Assembly (NCBI GenBank): GCA_019750915.1
Contig: JAIENY010000002.1
Location: 1-57,321, forward strand
Direction: 5' to 3'
Length of the DNA: 57,321 nt
DNA from: Xanthobacteraceae bacterium
GTDB lineage: Bacteria > Pseudomonadota > Alphaproteobacteria > Rhizobiales > Xanthobacteraceae
In this document: one piece after another, positions 1-9,189 of the stretch
Layout of the letters: the number at the start of each line of letters is the position of its first letter
How positions within the stretch are numbered: position 1 is the first letter of the stretch
Translations under genes and position numbers: made by a program
The notes under the pieces: model-generated
The model's database searches: none
What the model saw: only the letters and a program-made list of their open reading frames with translations
What the model was told of the DNA's origin: nothing

Positions 1-422
1 GGCTCGGCGGACAGCCACCCGGTCAACAGCAGGGTCGCGATGTTGTAGGGCAGGTTGGCGACGATCTTGGCCCGCGCTCCATCCAGCATCGGGCGTGGAT
101 CGAAGGTCATGGCGTCGCCATGGACGATCTCCAACCGGCCCGGATAATACTCGGCGATTTCCTGCAACGCCGGAATTGCGCGTTCGTCGCGCTCGATTGC
201 AATGACACGCTTTGCTCCCGTCGCGAGCAGCGCGCGTGTCAGACCTCCAGGGCCGGGGCCGACCTCGATCACAGTGGAGTCCTCGAGAGGTCCAGCGGTC
301 CTGGCGATCCGAGCGGTCAAGTTCAGGTCCAGCAGGAAATTCTGCCCCAGCGATTTTCGCGCGGAAAGATCGTGGCGGCGTATGACCTCGCGCAGCGGCG
401 GCAGATCGTCGATCTGGCTCAT
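1..422 (-). CDS. rsmA: 16S rRNA dimethyladenosine transferase RsmA (KsgA), 3' end outside window
   Basis: Methylates two adjacent adenines near the 3' end of 16S rRNA, a late step of 30S assembly. The visible 140 residues begin with an ATG at 422 and show the family hallmarks: the SLGQNFL motif (about 24-30), the SAM-binding loop [10 protein letters not shown] (about 53-62), the acidic IERD end of strand 2 (about 76-79) and the catalytic NLPYNI motif (123-128). The gene runs off the left edge, so the C-terminal half is not seen. Its start overlaps the pdxA stop by one base (TGATG), so it is probably translated by coupling. The pdxA-rsmA order behind surA-lptD is common in proteobacteria. Confidence 0.96.
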   Translation of the reverse strand, partial: MSQIDDLPPLREVIRRHDLSARKSLGQNFLLDLNLTARIARTAGPLEDSTVIEVGPGPGGLTRALLATGAKRVIAIERDERAIPALQEIAEYYPGRLEIVHGDAMTFDPRPMLDGARAKIVANLPYNIATLLLTGWLSAE

Positions 423-1423
423 CAGGAATGCCGCGCCATCCGCGCGGCCAGATGCAGGGCGGCGATCAGGCTCGATGGATTGGCCTTGCCCGTACCGGCA
501 ATGTCGAACGCGGTGCCGTGGTCGGGTGAGGTGCGGATGAAAGGCAATCCCAGCGTGACGTTCACGCCATGGTCGAACGCGAGTGTCTTGACCGGAATGA
601 GGGCCTGATCGTGATACATGCAGATCGCGCAATCGTAAGATTTACGCGCTGCTTCATGGAACATGGTGTCGGCCGGGAGCGGGCCTCGCACGTCGATCCC
701 GGCATGGCTTAGCCGTTCGACCGCCGGAGCGATGACGGCCAGGTCCTCGGTGCCGAGCGAACCGTCTTCACCGGCATGCGGGTTCAGGCCGGCAAGGGCA
801 AGTCGCGGCTTGCGCAATCCCAACCGGGTCTTCAGGTCGGCGGCGGCAATCGTTGCCGTTTCGACGATCAGCTCGGTGGTCAACGCGGTAATCGCTTCAC
901 GCAGCGGAAGGTGGATCGTAACCGGCACAACCGCGAGTTCAGGCGACCAGATCATCATCACCGGATGCGGTTTAAGGCCACCATTGGCAGCCAATTCAGC
1001 CAGGAACTCGGTATGGCCGGGGTGACGGAACCCGGCCTTGTAAAGCACGCTCTTGGCGATCGGGTTGGTAACGACGGCGCAGGCACGTCCTTGTTGGACG
1101 TCGATGACAGCCTGTTCGATTGCCGCAATCGCTGCGAACGCGCTGGTTGCGTCGGGCTTGCCCGGTTCGCCCGTCGCGGTATGGCCGGTCGGAGCGACAG
1201 GCAGTGCATCCTCGAACAGCGCTACAGCGTTTTCCGGCGCAGTCTCGGCGGTGGAAATATCGAGGTTGAGGTGCTTTGCGCGACGGCGGATGCAGTGCTC
1301 ATCGCCGATCAGATAGAACGGCGGGATATTGAGTTCCCGCCGTTTGATCCATGCAGCAATTGCAATGTCCGGGCCGATGCCCGAGGGCTCACCAATGGTG
1401 AGAGCCAGCGGGCCGATGCTCAT
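422..1423 (-). CDS. pdxA: 4-hydroxythreonine-4-phosphate dehydrogenase PdxA
   Basis: Oxidises and decarboxylates 4-phosphohydroxy-L-threonine in the deoxyxylulose-5-phosphate-dependent route to pyridoxal phosphate. The 333-residue protein has the usual family length. It starts with the conserved [11 protein letters not shown] segment (11-21). Candidate metal-binding histidines lie where the family has them: H171, H216 in NPHAGE and H271 in YHDQALIP; a HPGHTE motif sits near 134-139. The start overlaps the end of the surA-like gene by 4 bases (ATGA), and the stop touches the rsmA start, so all are likely co-transcribed. Confidence 0.97.
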   Translation of the reverse strand: MSIGPLALTIGEPSGIGPDIAIAAWIKRRELNIPPFYLIGDEHCIRRRAKHLNLDISTAETAPENAVALFEDALPVAPTGHTATGEPGKPDATSAFAAIAAIEQAVIDVQQGRACAVVTNPIAKSVLYKAGFRHPGHTEFLAELAANGGLKPHPVMMIWSPELAVVPVTIHLPLREAITALTTELIVETATIAAADLKTRLGLRKPRLALAGLNPHAGEDGSLGTEDLAVIAPAVERLSHAGIDVRGPLPADTMFHEAARKSYDCAICMYHDQALIPVKTLAFDHGVNVTLGLPFIRTSPDHGTAFDIAGTGKANPSSLIAALHLAARMARHS

Positions 1424-2379
1424 CGATCCGAGCGATATTCGATCATCGCCGACTTGCGCAGGTCGGTCAGATACGACTTGGCCTTGGTCTCAAACTTTTG
1501 CGCGAACAGTTTGTCGCGCGCTTCCCGCTTGGCAGGCGTATCTGCTGTGGTTTTGCGGCGATCGCACAGCGCCACCATTTCAATACCCTGTTTTGTCACT
1601 TCAGGCGGCGACAGGTGACCGATCTGCATCTTGTCGAGCTGCTCGCGGAAGTTCGCCGGCACGTCGGCAGATGTTTTCGCAATCGGATCACGGATCGCAG
1701 ATTCACGAAGCGACTGGAAAATGGAGATCGCTTCATCGCAGCTTTGCACGCGATCCCTGATCACCTCGGCTTCCTTCCTGCGCTGTTCAATGACGGCGGG
1801 CGCGGCTCCGCGTGCCACGAACAGAACGACCGGGCGCAGCCGGTATTCAAAACTTTCGGTGTCTGCCGGTTGAGCGTCGCCGCTTGCGGCGGACTGCACG
1901 TCCTTTTCGCCGACCAGCAGGCTTTGCTTGAAGCGACCGCGGACGAGGGCGGACCATGCCGTCTCCGCCTTGAGGCGGGATTTCAGGGTTTCCGGTCTGA
2001 TGCCCTGCGCCTCCAGCACCTTAGAGAGCTGATCGGCATTCAGCCGCATCCGTGAGCCCATCGCGGCATAGGTTTCGTCGACATCCGATGCACTCAGATC
2101 AATGCTGAACTTTTTCGCCTCCTTGATCTTGAGCTTGTCGTCGATCAGTTCCTGAAGGACTTCCTGTCGCGACGGCGTCTTATGCGTGGTCAACGCGATC
2201 AGCTTCGAGCGCTGTTCAATATCGAAAGTGGTCACTGGATCGCCGTTGACCATCACAACCACGGCTTGTGCCCGAGCTGGCTGGCTCATAACCGACAGCG
2301 TTAGTGCAACGCACGCTGTTGCTGCGAGACGGGTGAACAATGAAAGGATCGATGTCGCGTTCATGGTCATTCTGGTCAT
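1420..2379 (-). CDS. surA: SurA-like periplasmic chaperone (SurA N-terminal domain, degenerate parvulin part)
   Basis: Probable periplasmic chaperone for outer-membrane proteins. A signal peptide ends near residue 37 (SQPARAQA). It is followed by a SurA_N-type region with [14 protein letters not shown] and [16 protein letters not shown], the classic start of SurA and PpiD. The C-terminal half is only loosely parvulin-like and I do not see intact prolyl-isomerase active-site residues, so chaperone activity without isomerase is likely. At 319 residues it is shorter than E. coli SurA (about 430), consistent with one parvulin-like domain. ATG codons at residues 4 and 6 could also start it. Its position directly behind lptD, whose product is a SurA client in E. 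coli, supports the call. Confidence 0.85.
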   Translation of the reverse strand: MTRMTMNATSILSLFTRLAATACVALTLSVMSQPARAQAVVVMVNGDPVTTFDIEQRSKLIALTTHKTPSRQEVLQELIDDKLKIKEAKKFSIDLSASDVDETYAAMGSRMRLNADQLSKVLEAQGIRPETLKSRLKAETAWSALVRGRFKQSLLVGEKDVQSAASGDAQPADTESFEYRLRPVVLFVARGAAPAVIEQRRKEAEVIRDRVQSCDEAISIFQSLRESAIRDPIAKTSADVPANFREQLDKMQIGHLSPPEVTKQGIEMVALCDRRKTTADTPAKREARDKLFAQKFETKAKSYLTDLRKSAMIEYRSDR

Positions 2380-2437
2380 CGTTGCAAATGGGTTGAGTTC
2401 ATCGGCACATCATGGAGCGCAAATGGACGCAATTATG

Positions 2438-4951
2438 TCACTGAGCCGCAGCCGTTGCCGAGCCGACATTGGTTGATGCCGACGTTCCGCCGATCGTACG
2501 CAGGCTGATCTGGAACGTGATGCGGTGGTCGGTGACGGTCTGGGCGCTGCCGATGGTCGTGTAGTCGTAGTCGGTCACGTAGTTTAGAGCCGCGATGAAG
2601 CAGTCGTCCACATAGCCCGCGCCGACAATGTACTGGTTGACCTTGTTGTTGGCGAGGTCATAGCGCAGTCCGCCTGAGACCTGCCAGTTGGCGGCGATCT
2701 TGAACGTGCCGGTTCCCACCAGTCCCTGACGCTCGTTCAGGAAGCCCAGTTCCGGCTGCGGGGCATATTTGCCGTAGAGCAGGCTGACCGACCAGCGGTC
2801 GAAATTCGCTCGTGCTTCTTCTTCGAACCGCTTCACGTCCAGCGTTGATTCGTCGAGACGGAAGCGCGTGGTCAGGCTGAAGATTTTGTTCGGCGAATAG
2901 GCGATACGGCCGACATAGTCGGAAGCGGGCTTGTCGAGGCCGGAATCCAGACCGGTGTTGGTCAGGCTCTGCACCGTATAAGAGTTGAGGCCGTAGAGCT
3001 GGTACGACTGGCCGAACAGAACGTTGATCGAGCCGCCGCGGTCGAATTGCGTGGTGGCCTGGATGCCGACATTGGCGCGGCCACCGCCTTCGACACGGTC
3101 CCAGCCGGAGAACTTGTTCACACTGAACAGGTTGGTGTCGTCGAATGTCAGGCTCTGGGCGTCCTCGTTCGGCAACCGGCCCGCGGCAACCTCGTTCGGA
3201 CGGATGATGACCTGCGCGATCGGTTCGATCGTCGTAGTGCCCCACGGCTGGACGTTGATGAAGGGGTAGCGGTACTCGAGACCAATGGTCGGCGTTACCC
3301 GTGCCTGCTGATGGTCGCCGGGGGCGAGGTAATTGCTAACGCCTGCCTGATTGGAAACATCGGCGTTGATCAAATCGCCGCGTACCGAGGCGAAGGGCGT
3401 AAAGATTTGACCGAAAGGATCAATGAACGAACGCCGCCAATCCGCCTCGCCGGACAGTCGCGTGTAGTCTCCGGGGACGCCACGAAGCAAGCAATTCGTC
3501 CGAGCGGCGGCCGGATCTGCGCTCGACAGACAGGACGATGGAGTAATCGTCGGCTGTGCCAGTGCTTGGGCTTGTGCCGTTGGCGAGATAGCATCGAAAT
3601 TTGCTTCACCCCGGTGCAGATTGACGAAGTTCGCCTTGTAACTGAACTCGCCACCGAGCACGTTGCGGTTCAACACATTGTTGTAGTCGATCACCGGCGC
3701 GACGACCGGGATCTGCGACTGCACGTCCTGTGCGTTGAAGCCGAAATAGTAAATCGAGCGGATATCGAAATAGCTGCGGTTGCCGACGCCGGTCAGATAG
3801 GCCTGTGAAATGCCTTCCGACGGTGTGAGCAGGAACGTGCTCAGGGGGTTCTTGAACGCGGCCAGATTGTAGTCGCTGAAGAAGCGATTGTCGGTTGCGT
3901 AGATGCCGTTCCAGCCCCAGACCCACTGGTTATTGAGGGCGAACTGACCGGCGGTATCGAAGCCGCCGCGGAATTTGCGATCACCGACCTGGCCTGCGAA
4001 CTCGTCAGGCTTGAGCTGCTCAATACCGTAAGCGCGGACTTCGTATGCGCCGTTGATGAGACGCTGACGGTAATCGATCTGGCCGAGCACGCCCTGCTTG
4101 GTGGTGATGCGAGGCGCAATCGTCAGATCGCGGTCCGGCGCAATCGCCCAATAGAACGGAATTTCGGCACCATAGCCGGTTCGTGTGCTCGAACCGAACC
4201 ATGGGATCAGGAAACCGGTCTTGCGCTTCACTGTGGGATCCGGCGTCGAGAAATAGGGCAGATACGCGATCGGCTGACCGAAAAACTCCAGCTTCGCGTC
4301 TTCGAAGTAGAGCATCTGTTCGGTTTTGTTATGGATGATGCGGGCGGCCTTGACCTGCCACAGCGGCGGCTTTTCAGGGTGGTCGCGGCACGGCGCGCAG
4401 GCGGTATAGGTGCCGCTCTGGAAAATTGTGATGTCGCCATTTGTGCGGTCGGCGCGCGCGGCTGACAGATGGGTGTCGTCCGGCGTGTTCAGCCGCAGTG
4501 AGTCGACAAAGCCGTCGCGATAGTCGTCGCTGAGATCCAGAAGGTTGGCGTTGATCACCTTGCCGTCGGACTCGGTCAGGCGGACGTTGCCTTCGGCATG
4601 CAACCGTTTGGTCTTTTGGTCGTAGATGACCCGGTCAGCCTCCAGCGTGGCGCCGTTGTAGTAGATCTGCACGTTGCCGACCGCCGAGACGCGGTTGTTG
4701 TTGTAGTCGTAATTGATCTCGAGCGCCTGCACCAGCATCTGGCCCTTGGTGGCCGGATTGACTGCGCGCTTCTCGACCGGCGGACGCGGGGTGAATTTGA
4801 AAGTGTTGTTGATGGACGCAGCGGAGGCGGGGGAAGCCAAAATGGCGCCACCCACCGCCAGAACGGCAGCAACAATCATCCATTGACCGCGCACCGCTGT
4901 GCGTGGCCTGAAAACAGGCGTCAGTCGATGGAGGGCGGCGATAACAGCCAC
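2438..4951 (-). CDS. lptD: LPS-assembly outer membrane protein LptD
   Basis: Outer-membrane beta-barrel that inserts lipopolysaccharide into the outer leaflet, the last step of the Lpt bridge. I place the start at the GTG at 4951 (837 aa): it overlaps the lptG stop by one base (TAGTG) and has AGGAGG seven bases upstream; an in-frame ATG 22 codons earlier would lie inside lptG. After a signal sequence ending near SPASAAS comes an LptA/OstA-like N-terminal domain (NYDYNNNRVSAVGNVQIYY, then repeated 'AEGNVRLTE' strands), followed by a long barrel region rich in aromatic and beta-strand repeats. Cysteines occur in TACAPC and near the C-terminus (DDCF), as expected for disulfide-stabilised LptD. 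Confidence 0.95.
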   Translation of the reverse strand: MAVIAALHRLTPVFRPRTAVRGQWMIVAAVLAVGGAILASPASAASINNTFKFTPRPPVEKRAVNPATKGQMLVQALEINYDYNNNRVSAVGNVQIYYNGATLEADRVIYDQKTKRLHAEGNVRLTESDGKVINANLLDLSDDYRDGFVDSLRLNTPDDTHLSAARADRTNGDITIFQSGTYTACAPCRDHPEKPPLWQVKAARIIHNKTEQMLYFEDAKLEFFGQPIAYLPYFSTPDPTVKRKTGFLIPWFGSSTRTGYGAEIPFYWAIAPDRDLTIAPRITTKQGVLGQIDYRQRLINGAYEVRAYGIEQLKPDEFAGQVGDRKFRGGFDTAGQFALNNQWVWGWNGIYATDNRFFSDYNLAAFKNPLSTFLLTPSEGISQAYLTGVGNRSYFDIRSIYYFGFNAQDVQSQIPVVAPVIDYNNVLNRNVLGGEFSYKANFVNLHRGEANFDAISPTAQAQALAQPTITPSSCLSSADPAAARTNCLLRGVPGDYTRLSGEADWRRSFIDPFGQIFTPFASVRGDLINADVSNQAGVSNYLAPGDHQQARVTPTIGLEYRYPFINVQPWGTTTIEPIAQVIIRPNEVAAGRLPNEDAQSLTFDDTNLFSVNKFSGWDRVEGGGRANVGIQATTQFDRGGSINVLFGQSYQLYGLNSYTVQSLTNTGLDSGLDKPASDYVGRIAYSPNKIFSLTTRFRLDESTLDVKRFEEEARANFDRWSVSLLYGKYAPQPELGFLNERQGLVGTGTFKIAANWQVSGGLRYDLANNKVNQYIVGAGYVDDCFIAALNYVTDYDYTTIGSAQTVTDHRITFQISLRTIGGTSASTNVGSATAAAQ

Positions 4952-6036
4952 TACCCGTCCTCCTGGTACAGCAAAGCAATGACGCCAGTCAGCCCGCCCA
5001 CACACACAGGCAGCCATGCGGCAGCGAGCGGATACATCAACCCGGCCTTGCTCAAATCTTCAGTTACTTTCGAAAGGACATAGAGCAGAAAGCCCGCCGC
5101 CACGCCACTCAAAACCATCTTTTGCACGCCGCCGAACCTGAAGAACCGCAGGCTTACGGCAGCGGCGACCATCACCATCGAAGCCAGCAAAAACGGCCTC
5201 GCAAGGAGCTTCTGATACTGCAGACGGTAACCGGCTGCAGTCGATCCGGAGTTTTCAGACGATTTGATGTACTCCGGAAGTTGCCAAAAAGACACACTTT
5301 CGGGAGTGGCAAAGCTGTTCCGGACCTGAGTTTTGCTGAGGTTCGTCGCCAGGAACAGGGTGTCGTGATTCACAGGCAATTCCGACAGCGAGTAGACACG
5401 CGCGTTCTTCAGTTCCCAGCGACCGGCGCCCAGATAGGCCTCCTGCGCCTCGATACGTTCCTTGAAGGCTCCATCCGGACCAAGGCGGAAGATGGTGACG
5501 CCGGTCAGCTTGGTGCCCTGGTTCTGGCTGAAGGCCGCACTGATGATTGACCGGCCTTCGCCCGTCACCTGGTTGGCCCAGAATTGCGCAACGTCCTGCA
5601 CGACGACCCCGCCGGTGAACAGCTGGACTTCCATCTCCTTGCTGCGTTCCTGCATGTAGGCCGACATCGGGTTGTAAATGGTTGTCGCCAGCACGCCGAG
5701 AACGAGCGCACTCACCAGTGCAGGGGTCATGAACTGCCAGGCCGAGACACCGGCCGCGCGCGCGATCACCAGTTCGAGGCTGCGCGAGAGTGCAAGATAG
5801 GCCGACATTCCCCCGATCAGCACGCAGAACGGCATTAGCCGCTCAAGTAATTGAGGCACGCGGAACAGAGACGTCTCGGCCACCAGCAGGGCGGAAGCGG
5901 TCGGAATGCTCGATGTTTTCCGCACCATCTCGATATAATCAACGAGCAGCAGAAGCATGAAAATGCCGAGGAACACCGCGCAGGAGGCGATGACAAAGCG
6001 TTTGGCGAAATAGCGCGCGAGCGTTGTGGTCAGCAT
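4951..6036 (-). CDS. lptG: LPS export ABC transporter permease LptG
   Basis: Inner-membrane half-permease that with LptF and the ATPase LptB extracts lipopolysaccharide from the inner membrane. The 361-residue protein has the YjgP/YjgQ layout: hydrophobic segments near residues 15-33, 60-85 and 100-120, a large periplasmic beta-jellyroll (about 130-265), then three C-terminal helices (about 275-355). The conserved ELxxxRAAGVS coupling region is present (SLELVIARAAGVSAW, about 87-101). It sits directly upstream of lptD with one-base overlap. The partner gene lptF, usually just upstream, is not here; instead there is a 443-base gap and then divergent pepA. Confidence 0.93.
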   Translation of the reverse strand: MLTTTLARYFAKRFVIASCAVFLGIFMLLLLVDYIEMVRKTSSIPTASALLVAETSLFRVPQLLERLMPFCVLIGGMSAYLALSRSLELVIARAAGVSAWQFMTPALVSALVLGVLATTIYNPMSAYMQERSKEMEVQLFTGGVVVQDVAQFWANQVTGEGRSIISAAFSQNQGTKLTGVTIFRLGPDGAFKERIEAQEAYLGAGRWELKNARVYSLSELPVNHDTLFLATNLSKTQVRNSFATPESVSFWQLPEYIKSSENSGSTAAGYRLQYQKLLARPFLLASMVMVAAAVSLRFFRFGGVQKMVLSGVAAGFLLYVLSKVTEDLSKAGLMYPLAAAWLPVCVGGLTGVIALLYQEDG

Positions 6037-6119
6037 GAAGCCGATTGCCCACGCAGTTCGCAGCCGATGAACAATACATCTGCCGCCGGCGGCGCGCCCG
6101 CGTCCGGCAGGAGCGACAT
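6030..6119 (-). CDS. Possible 29-residue upstream ORF overlapping the lptG start
   Basis: A short reading frame (starting MSLLPDAG, ending QSASC) has AAGGA eight bases before its ATG and ends in a TGA that overlaps the lptG start (ATGCTGA). lptG has no obvious Shine-Dalgarno sequence of its own, so translational coupling through this frame is plausible. The same frame stays open upstream to an ATG giving 54 residues. I recognise no homology and it does not resemble the LptF C-terminus. Chance is a fair alternative for so short a frame. Confidence 0.25.
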   Translation of the reverse strand: MSLLPDAGAPPAADVLFIGCELRGQSASC

Positions 6120-6479
6120 CGCTGTCGTCCTTTCATTGGCTATGTGGATCAACCCCGTCAAACAGTACAATCCCCGGTCGTCGGAATGGCAATACATCCG
6201 GATTTCTGGTTGAAATCCCCCCGTGGATGTCGGCCACTCACACGCTCACTATAACGCATACCATCCCGTTGATCGGACAATAAAATGGCCGGTCAAAGGC
6301 AACCCGGAGCCTGTGGTTAACAAAAGCCATTTCCGTGGCTTTCGTGTCACGATTCGGGGTATGCCGCCACGCGGTTAAAGTTGCCGGCCACGGCTTTGCA
6401 CGCAATGCAGGAAGAGCATATTGATCTCTCCCGCATCGGCCATCAGGCCAGGACGTTTCAGCTTTGGAGGATTCCCAAC
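6037..6479. other. Divergent intergenic region lptG / pepA (443 bp)
   Basis: Apart from the possible mini-ORF at its left end I see no gene. It must hold the promoters of both the lptG-lptD operon (minus) and pepA (plus). No clear consensus -35/-10 pair stands out. In relatives I would expect lptF here; neither its transmembrane start nor its C-terminus can be read in any frame. Confidence 0.5.
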
Positions 6480-7982
6480 ATGACCGACGCCGTGAAGGTC
6501 GGCTTTGTCCCGTTTTCGGCCGCGCCGCGAGGCGTGCTCGTTGTCTTTACCGATGAAACCCTGAAGTTCGGGCCTGCGACTCGGAAAGTCCTGGCTGGCG
6601 CGGAAGACGTTATCAAGCGCGCGGCCACCGCCAGCGAATTCAAGGGCAAGAGCGGTTCGGTCGCCGATATTCTTGCGCCGCAGGGCCTGAAGGTCGATCG
6701 TTTGATCGTCGCGGGCACCGGCAAGAGCGGATCGCTCAAGGATGAGGATTTCATCAAGATCGGTGGAGCGATCACCGGAAAACTCGGCGCTAGCACCAGC
6801 GCGGCGACCGTGGTGGCGGAATTGCCCGCAGGCGCTTTCAAACCGCATCAGGTCGCAGCGATTGCGGCGGGCGTTCGGCTGCGGGCCTACAAGTTCGATC
6901 GCTACAAGACAAAAACCAAGGACAAGGACAAAGCCCTCCGCGCCCAGATATCGATTGCGGTCGCCGACGTCGCGGCCGCGAAGAAATCCTTCGCCATCGA
7001 CAACAATGTCGTCGACGGCGTTTTGATTGCGCGCGAGCTGGTCAACGAGCCGCCGAATATCCTCTTTCCCGCGGAATTCGCCCGCCGCGCCGCCGAGCTT
7101 CGCAAGCTTGGCGTGCAGGTGCAGATCTTCGACGTGCCTGCCATGACCAAGCTGGGCATGGGCGCCTTGCTCGGCGTCTCGCAGGGATCGTCGCATGACG
7201 GCCGCATGGTGGTGATGCGCTGGAACGGTGCTCCCAACAAGTCCGAAAAGCCCGTCGCGTTTGTCGGCAAGGGCGTTTGCTTCGATACCGGCGGCATCTC
7301 GATCAAGCCCGCGGGCAGCATGGAAGACATGAAGGGTGACATGGCAGGCGCGGCCTGCGTGGTCGGCCTGATGCATGCGCTCGCAGCCCGCAAGGCGAAG
7401 GTGAATGTGATCGGGGCAATCGGCGTCGTCGAAAACATGCCCGACGGCAATGCGCAGCGGCCGGGCGATATCGTCACCACGATGTCGGGTCAAACCATCG
7501 AGATTATCAATACTGACGCCGAAGGACGGCTCGTGCTGGCTGACGTGCTCTGGTACGTCGCACAAAAGCATAAGCCGAAATTCATGATCGATCTTGCAAC
7601 GCTGACGGGTGCGATCATGGTTGCGCTCGGCACCGAATATGCCGGTCTGTTCTCGAACAATGACGAGCTTTCGGAACGCCTCACCAATGTCGGGCGCACC
7701 ACGGGCGAGCATGTCTGGCGCATGCCGCTTGGCCCCGAATACGATAAGCAGATCGACTCAAAGTTTGCGGACATGAAAAACGCTGCGGGCCGTTGGGGCG
7801 GGTCGATCACTGCAGCGCAGCTGCTGCAGCGGTTCGTGGACGACACCCCCTGGGCGCATCTCGACATCGCTGGCACCGGCATGGGCGCGCCGGCAAGCGA
7901 CATCAACACGAGCTGGGGCTCGGGTTACGGCGTTCGTCTGCTTGATCGTCTGGTGTCCGAATACTACGAGACGAAGCGATAA
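6480..7982 (+). CDS. pepA: Leucyl aminopeptidase (M17 family, PepA)
   Basis: Cytosolic dimetal aminopeptidase of the M17 family that removes N-terminal residues from peptides. The ATG at 6480 is preceded by GGAGG with suitable spacing; an in-frame ATG 33 codons upstream lacks such a site. The 500-residue product has the usual two-domain size. Metal and catalytic motifs are intact: [10 protein letters not shown] (Lys and Asp ligands), MKGDMAGA, and the M17 signature NTDAEGRL. The late segment with [18 protein letters not shown] and the [10 protein letters not shown] stretch is also typical. It is divergent from lptG and probably followed by holC in the same transcript (29 bases apart). Confidence 0.96.
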   Translation: MTDAVKVGFVPFSAAPRGVLVVFTDETLKFGPATRKVLAGAEDVIKRAATASEFKGKSGSVADILAPQGLKVDRLIVAGTGKSGSLKDEDFIKIGGAITGKLGASTSAATVVAELPAGAFKPHQVAAIAAGVRLRAYKFDRYKTKTKDKDKALRAQISIAVADVAAAKKSFAIDNNVVDGVLIARELVNEPPNILFPAEFARRAAELRKLGVQVQIFDVPAMTKLGMGALLGVSQGSSHDGRMVVMRWNGAPNKSEKPVAFVGKGVCFDTGGISIKPAGSMEDMKGDMAGAACVVGLMHALAARKAKVNVIGAIGVVENMPDGNAQRPGDIVTTMSGQTIEIINTDAEGRLVLADVLWYVAQKHKPKFMIDLATLTGAIMVALGTEYAGLFSNNDELSERLTNVGRTTGEHVWRMPLGPEYDKQIDSKFADMKNAAGRWGGSITAAQLLQRFVDDTPWAHLDIAGTGMGAPASDINTSWGSGYGVRLLDRLVSEYYETKR

Positions 7983-8011
7983 TCGTTTCAGCGTCAGGTC
8001 CGGCAGATGCG

Positions 8012-8464
8012 ATGACGGAAATTCTGTTTTATCATTTGCAGGGCATGACGCTGGAATCCGTGCTGCCGTCATTGCTTGAAAAATCACTGGAGCGGGGCTG
8101 GCGGGTTGCCGTGCAGGCCGGCTCCGAGGAGCGGGCCGAGATGCTGGATTCGTATCTCTGGACCTACCGCGAGGACTCCTTTCTGCCTCATGGAACCTGG
8201 CGCGAGACGGATGCGGCCGATCAGCCTCTGGTCGTTACCGTTCATGACGCCAATCCCAACCGGGCGACGGTCCGGTTTCTTGTCGATGGCGCTGCAATGC
8301 CTGCTGATTGCGCGGCCTATGAGCGAATCGTTCTTATTTTCAACGGCGATGATGACGAGGCGGTTCACGCCGCGCGGCAGGCCTGGAGCAACTGCAAGTC
8401 GCTGGGGTTCGATCTGACGTATTGGCAACCGGACGAGCGCGGGCGCTGGCAGCGTCGTAATTAA
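8012..8464 (+). CDS. holC: DNA polymerase III chi subunit HolC
   Basis: Clamp-loader accessory subunit that links the replicase to single-strand binding protein. The 150-residue length fits, and so do the opening ILFYHLQG..LESVLPSLLEKSLERGWRV, the LDSYLWTYREDSFLPHG block (about 46-62) and QPLVVTV, all diagnostic of the chi family. The pepA-holC order is a well-known pairing in proteobacteria. The gene begins 29 bases after pepA, so it probably shares its promoter. Confidence 0.95.
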   Translation: MTEILFYHLQGMTLESVLPSLLEKSLERGWRVAVQAGSEERAEMLDSYLWTYREDSFLPHGTWRETDAADQPLVVTVHDANPNRATVRFLVDGAAMPADCAAYERIVLIFNGDDDEAVHAARQAWSNCKSLGFDLTYWQPDERGRWQRRN

Positions 8465-8585
8465 TGATTTTGTGCTTTGATGCTTGCTCGCAGCCACCAT
8501 CGTGCCGCAAAGTGGTGGTGCAAGCGCGAATAACAAGGTTTGTGAGTGGGCCATTTGCAGTGGCCAGAGCGGGGTTGGTTTCAGG

Positions 8586-9188
8586 ATGAGGGCCGGAAAC
8601 CAGAAATGTTCAGTCAGGTCTGAGTTGAAAAGCGATCGAAACTGCTTTGCTGCGCGAGCGGCACTCGTTGTATTTATTGTCGCGCCTGCCTTGGCGGGCT
8701 GCGCGGGGACTTTTAGTGACTATTCCATCAAGGACCAGGAATGGTTTCAGCGCCCGGCCAAGATATTTGGTACGAAATCGCTCTCGCTTGAAACGCCGCC
8801 GCTTCATACTGAAAAGCCTGTTTCGCCGGATGACCTGATTACGGCAGAGGGTGCATGCCCAGGCATGGCGCCTTCAGCACCACCGGTCGAGGCGAATGCA
8901 CTGCAGAACAGCAACAGCGAACAGGCGGTCGCGCCCATCGCACCGGCAGGCGGGCCCGTTGCTCTTGGTCACACCGAGTGTGACGTCGCGCGGTCAGCCG
9001 GCGTGCCGAACAATGTCAACATCACTACAAATCAGCGCGGCGAACGTCTTGCGGTGCTGACGTATACGCAGGGGCCACGCACGGGAATCTATACCTTCAC
9101 CTCCGGCCGCCTGACGTCTCTGGAAGCAGCTCCGCAGCAAGCCGCGCCAAAGCCTGTGAAGCCTGCCAGAAAAAAGCACACCGGCTAG
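8586..9188 (+). CDS. Putative lipoprotein, function unknown
   Basis: The ATG at 8586 gives 200 residues with a positively charged start, a hydrophobic stretch and a lipobox ALAGC (Cys near residue 34), so it should be a lipid-anchored periplasmic protein. The mature part has a proline/alanine-rich middle and a final basic, Pro-Lys-rich tail (KPVKPARKKHTG). A conserved-looking block around GHTECDVARSAGVPNNV followed by LTYTQGPRTGIYTFTSGRLTSLE suggests a small folded domain. I do not recognise the family. An upstream in-frame start at 8484 would place 34 unlikely residues before the signal. It lies convergent to the ABC-F gene with one base between the stops. Confidence 0.75.
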   Translation: MRAGNQKCSVRSELKSDRNCFAARAALVVFIVAPALAGCAGTFSDYSIKDQEWFQRPAKIFGTKSLSLETPPLHTEKPVSPDDLITAEGACPGMAPSAPPVEANALQNSNSEQAVAPIAPAGGPVALGHTECDVARSAGVPNNVNITTNQRGERLAVLTYTQGPRTGIYTFTSGRLTSLEAAPQQAAPKPVKPARKKHTG

Positions 9189-9189
9189 G

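Noticed and set aside
2438..5017. Longer LptD starting at 5017
   Set aside because: The extra 22 residues lie inside lptG; GTG at 4951 has AGGAGG and a one-base overlap with the lptG stop.
6375..7712. 445-residue open frame on the minus strand
   Set aside because: Antisense shadow of pepA; amino acid content is non-natural and the plus-strand gene is certain.
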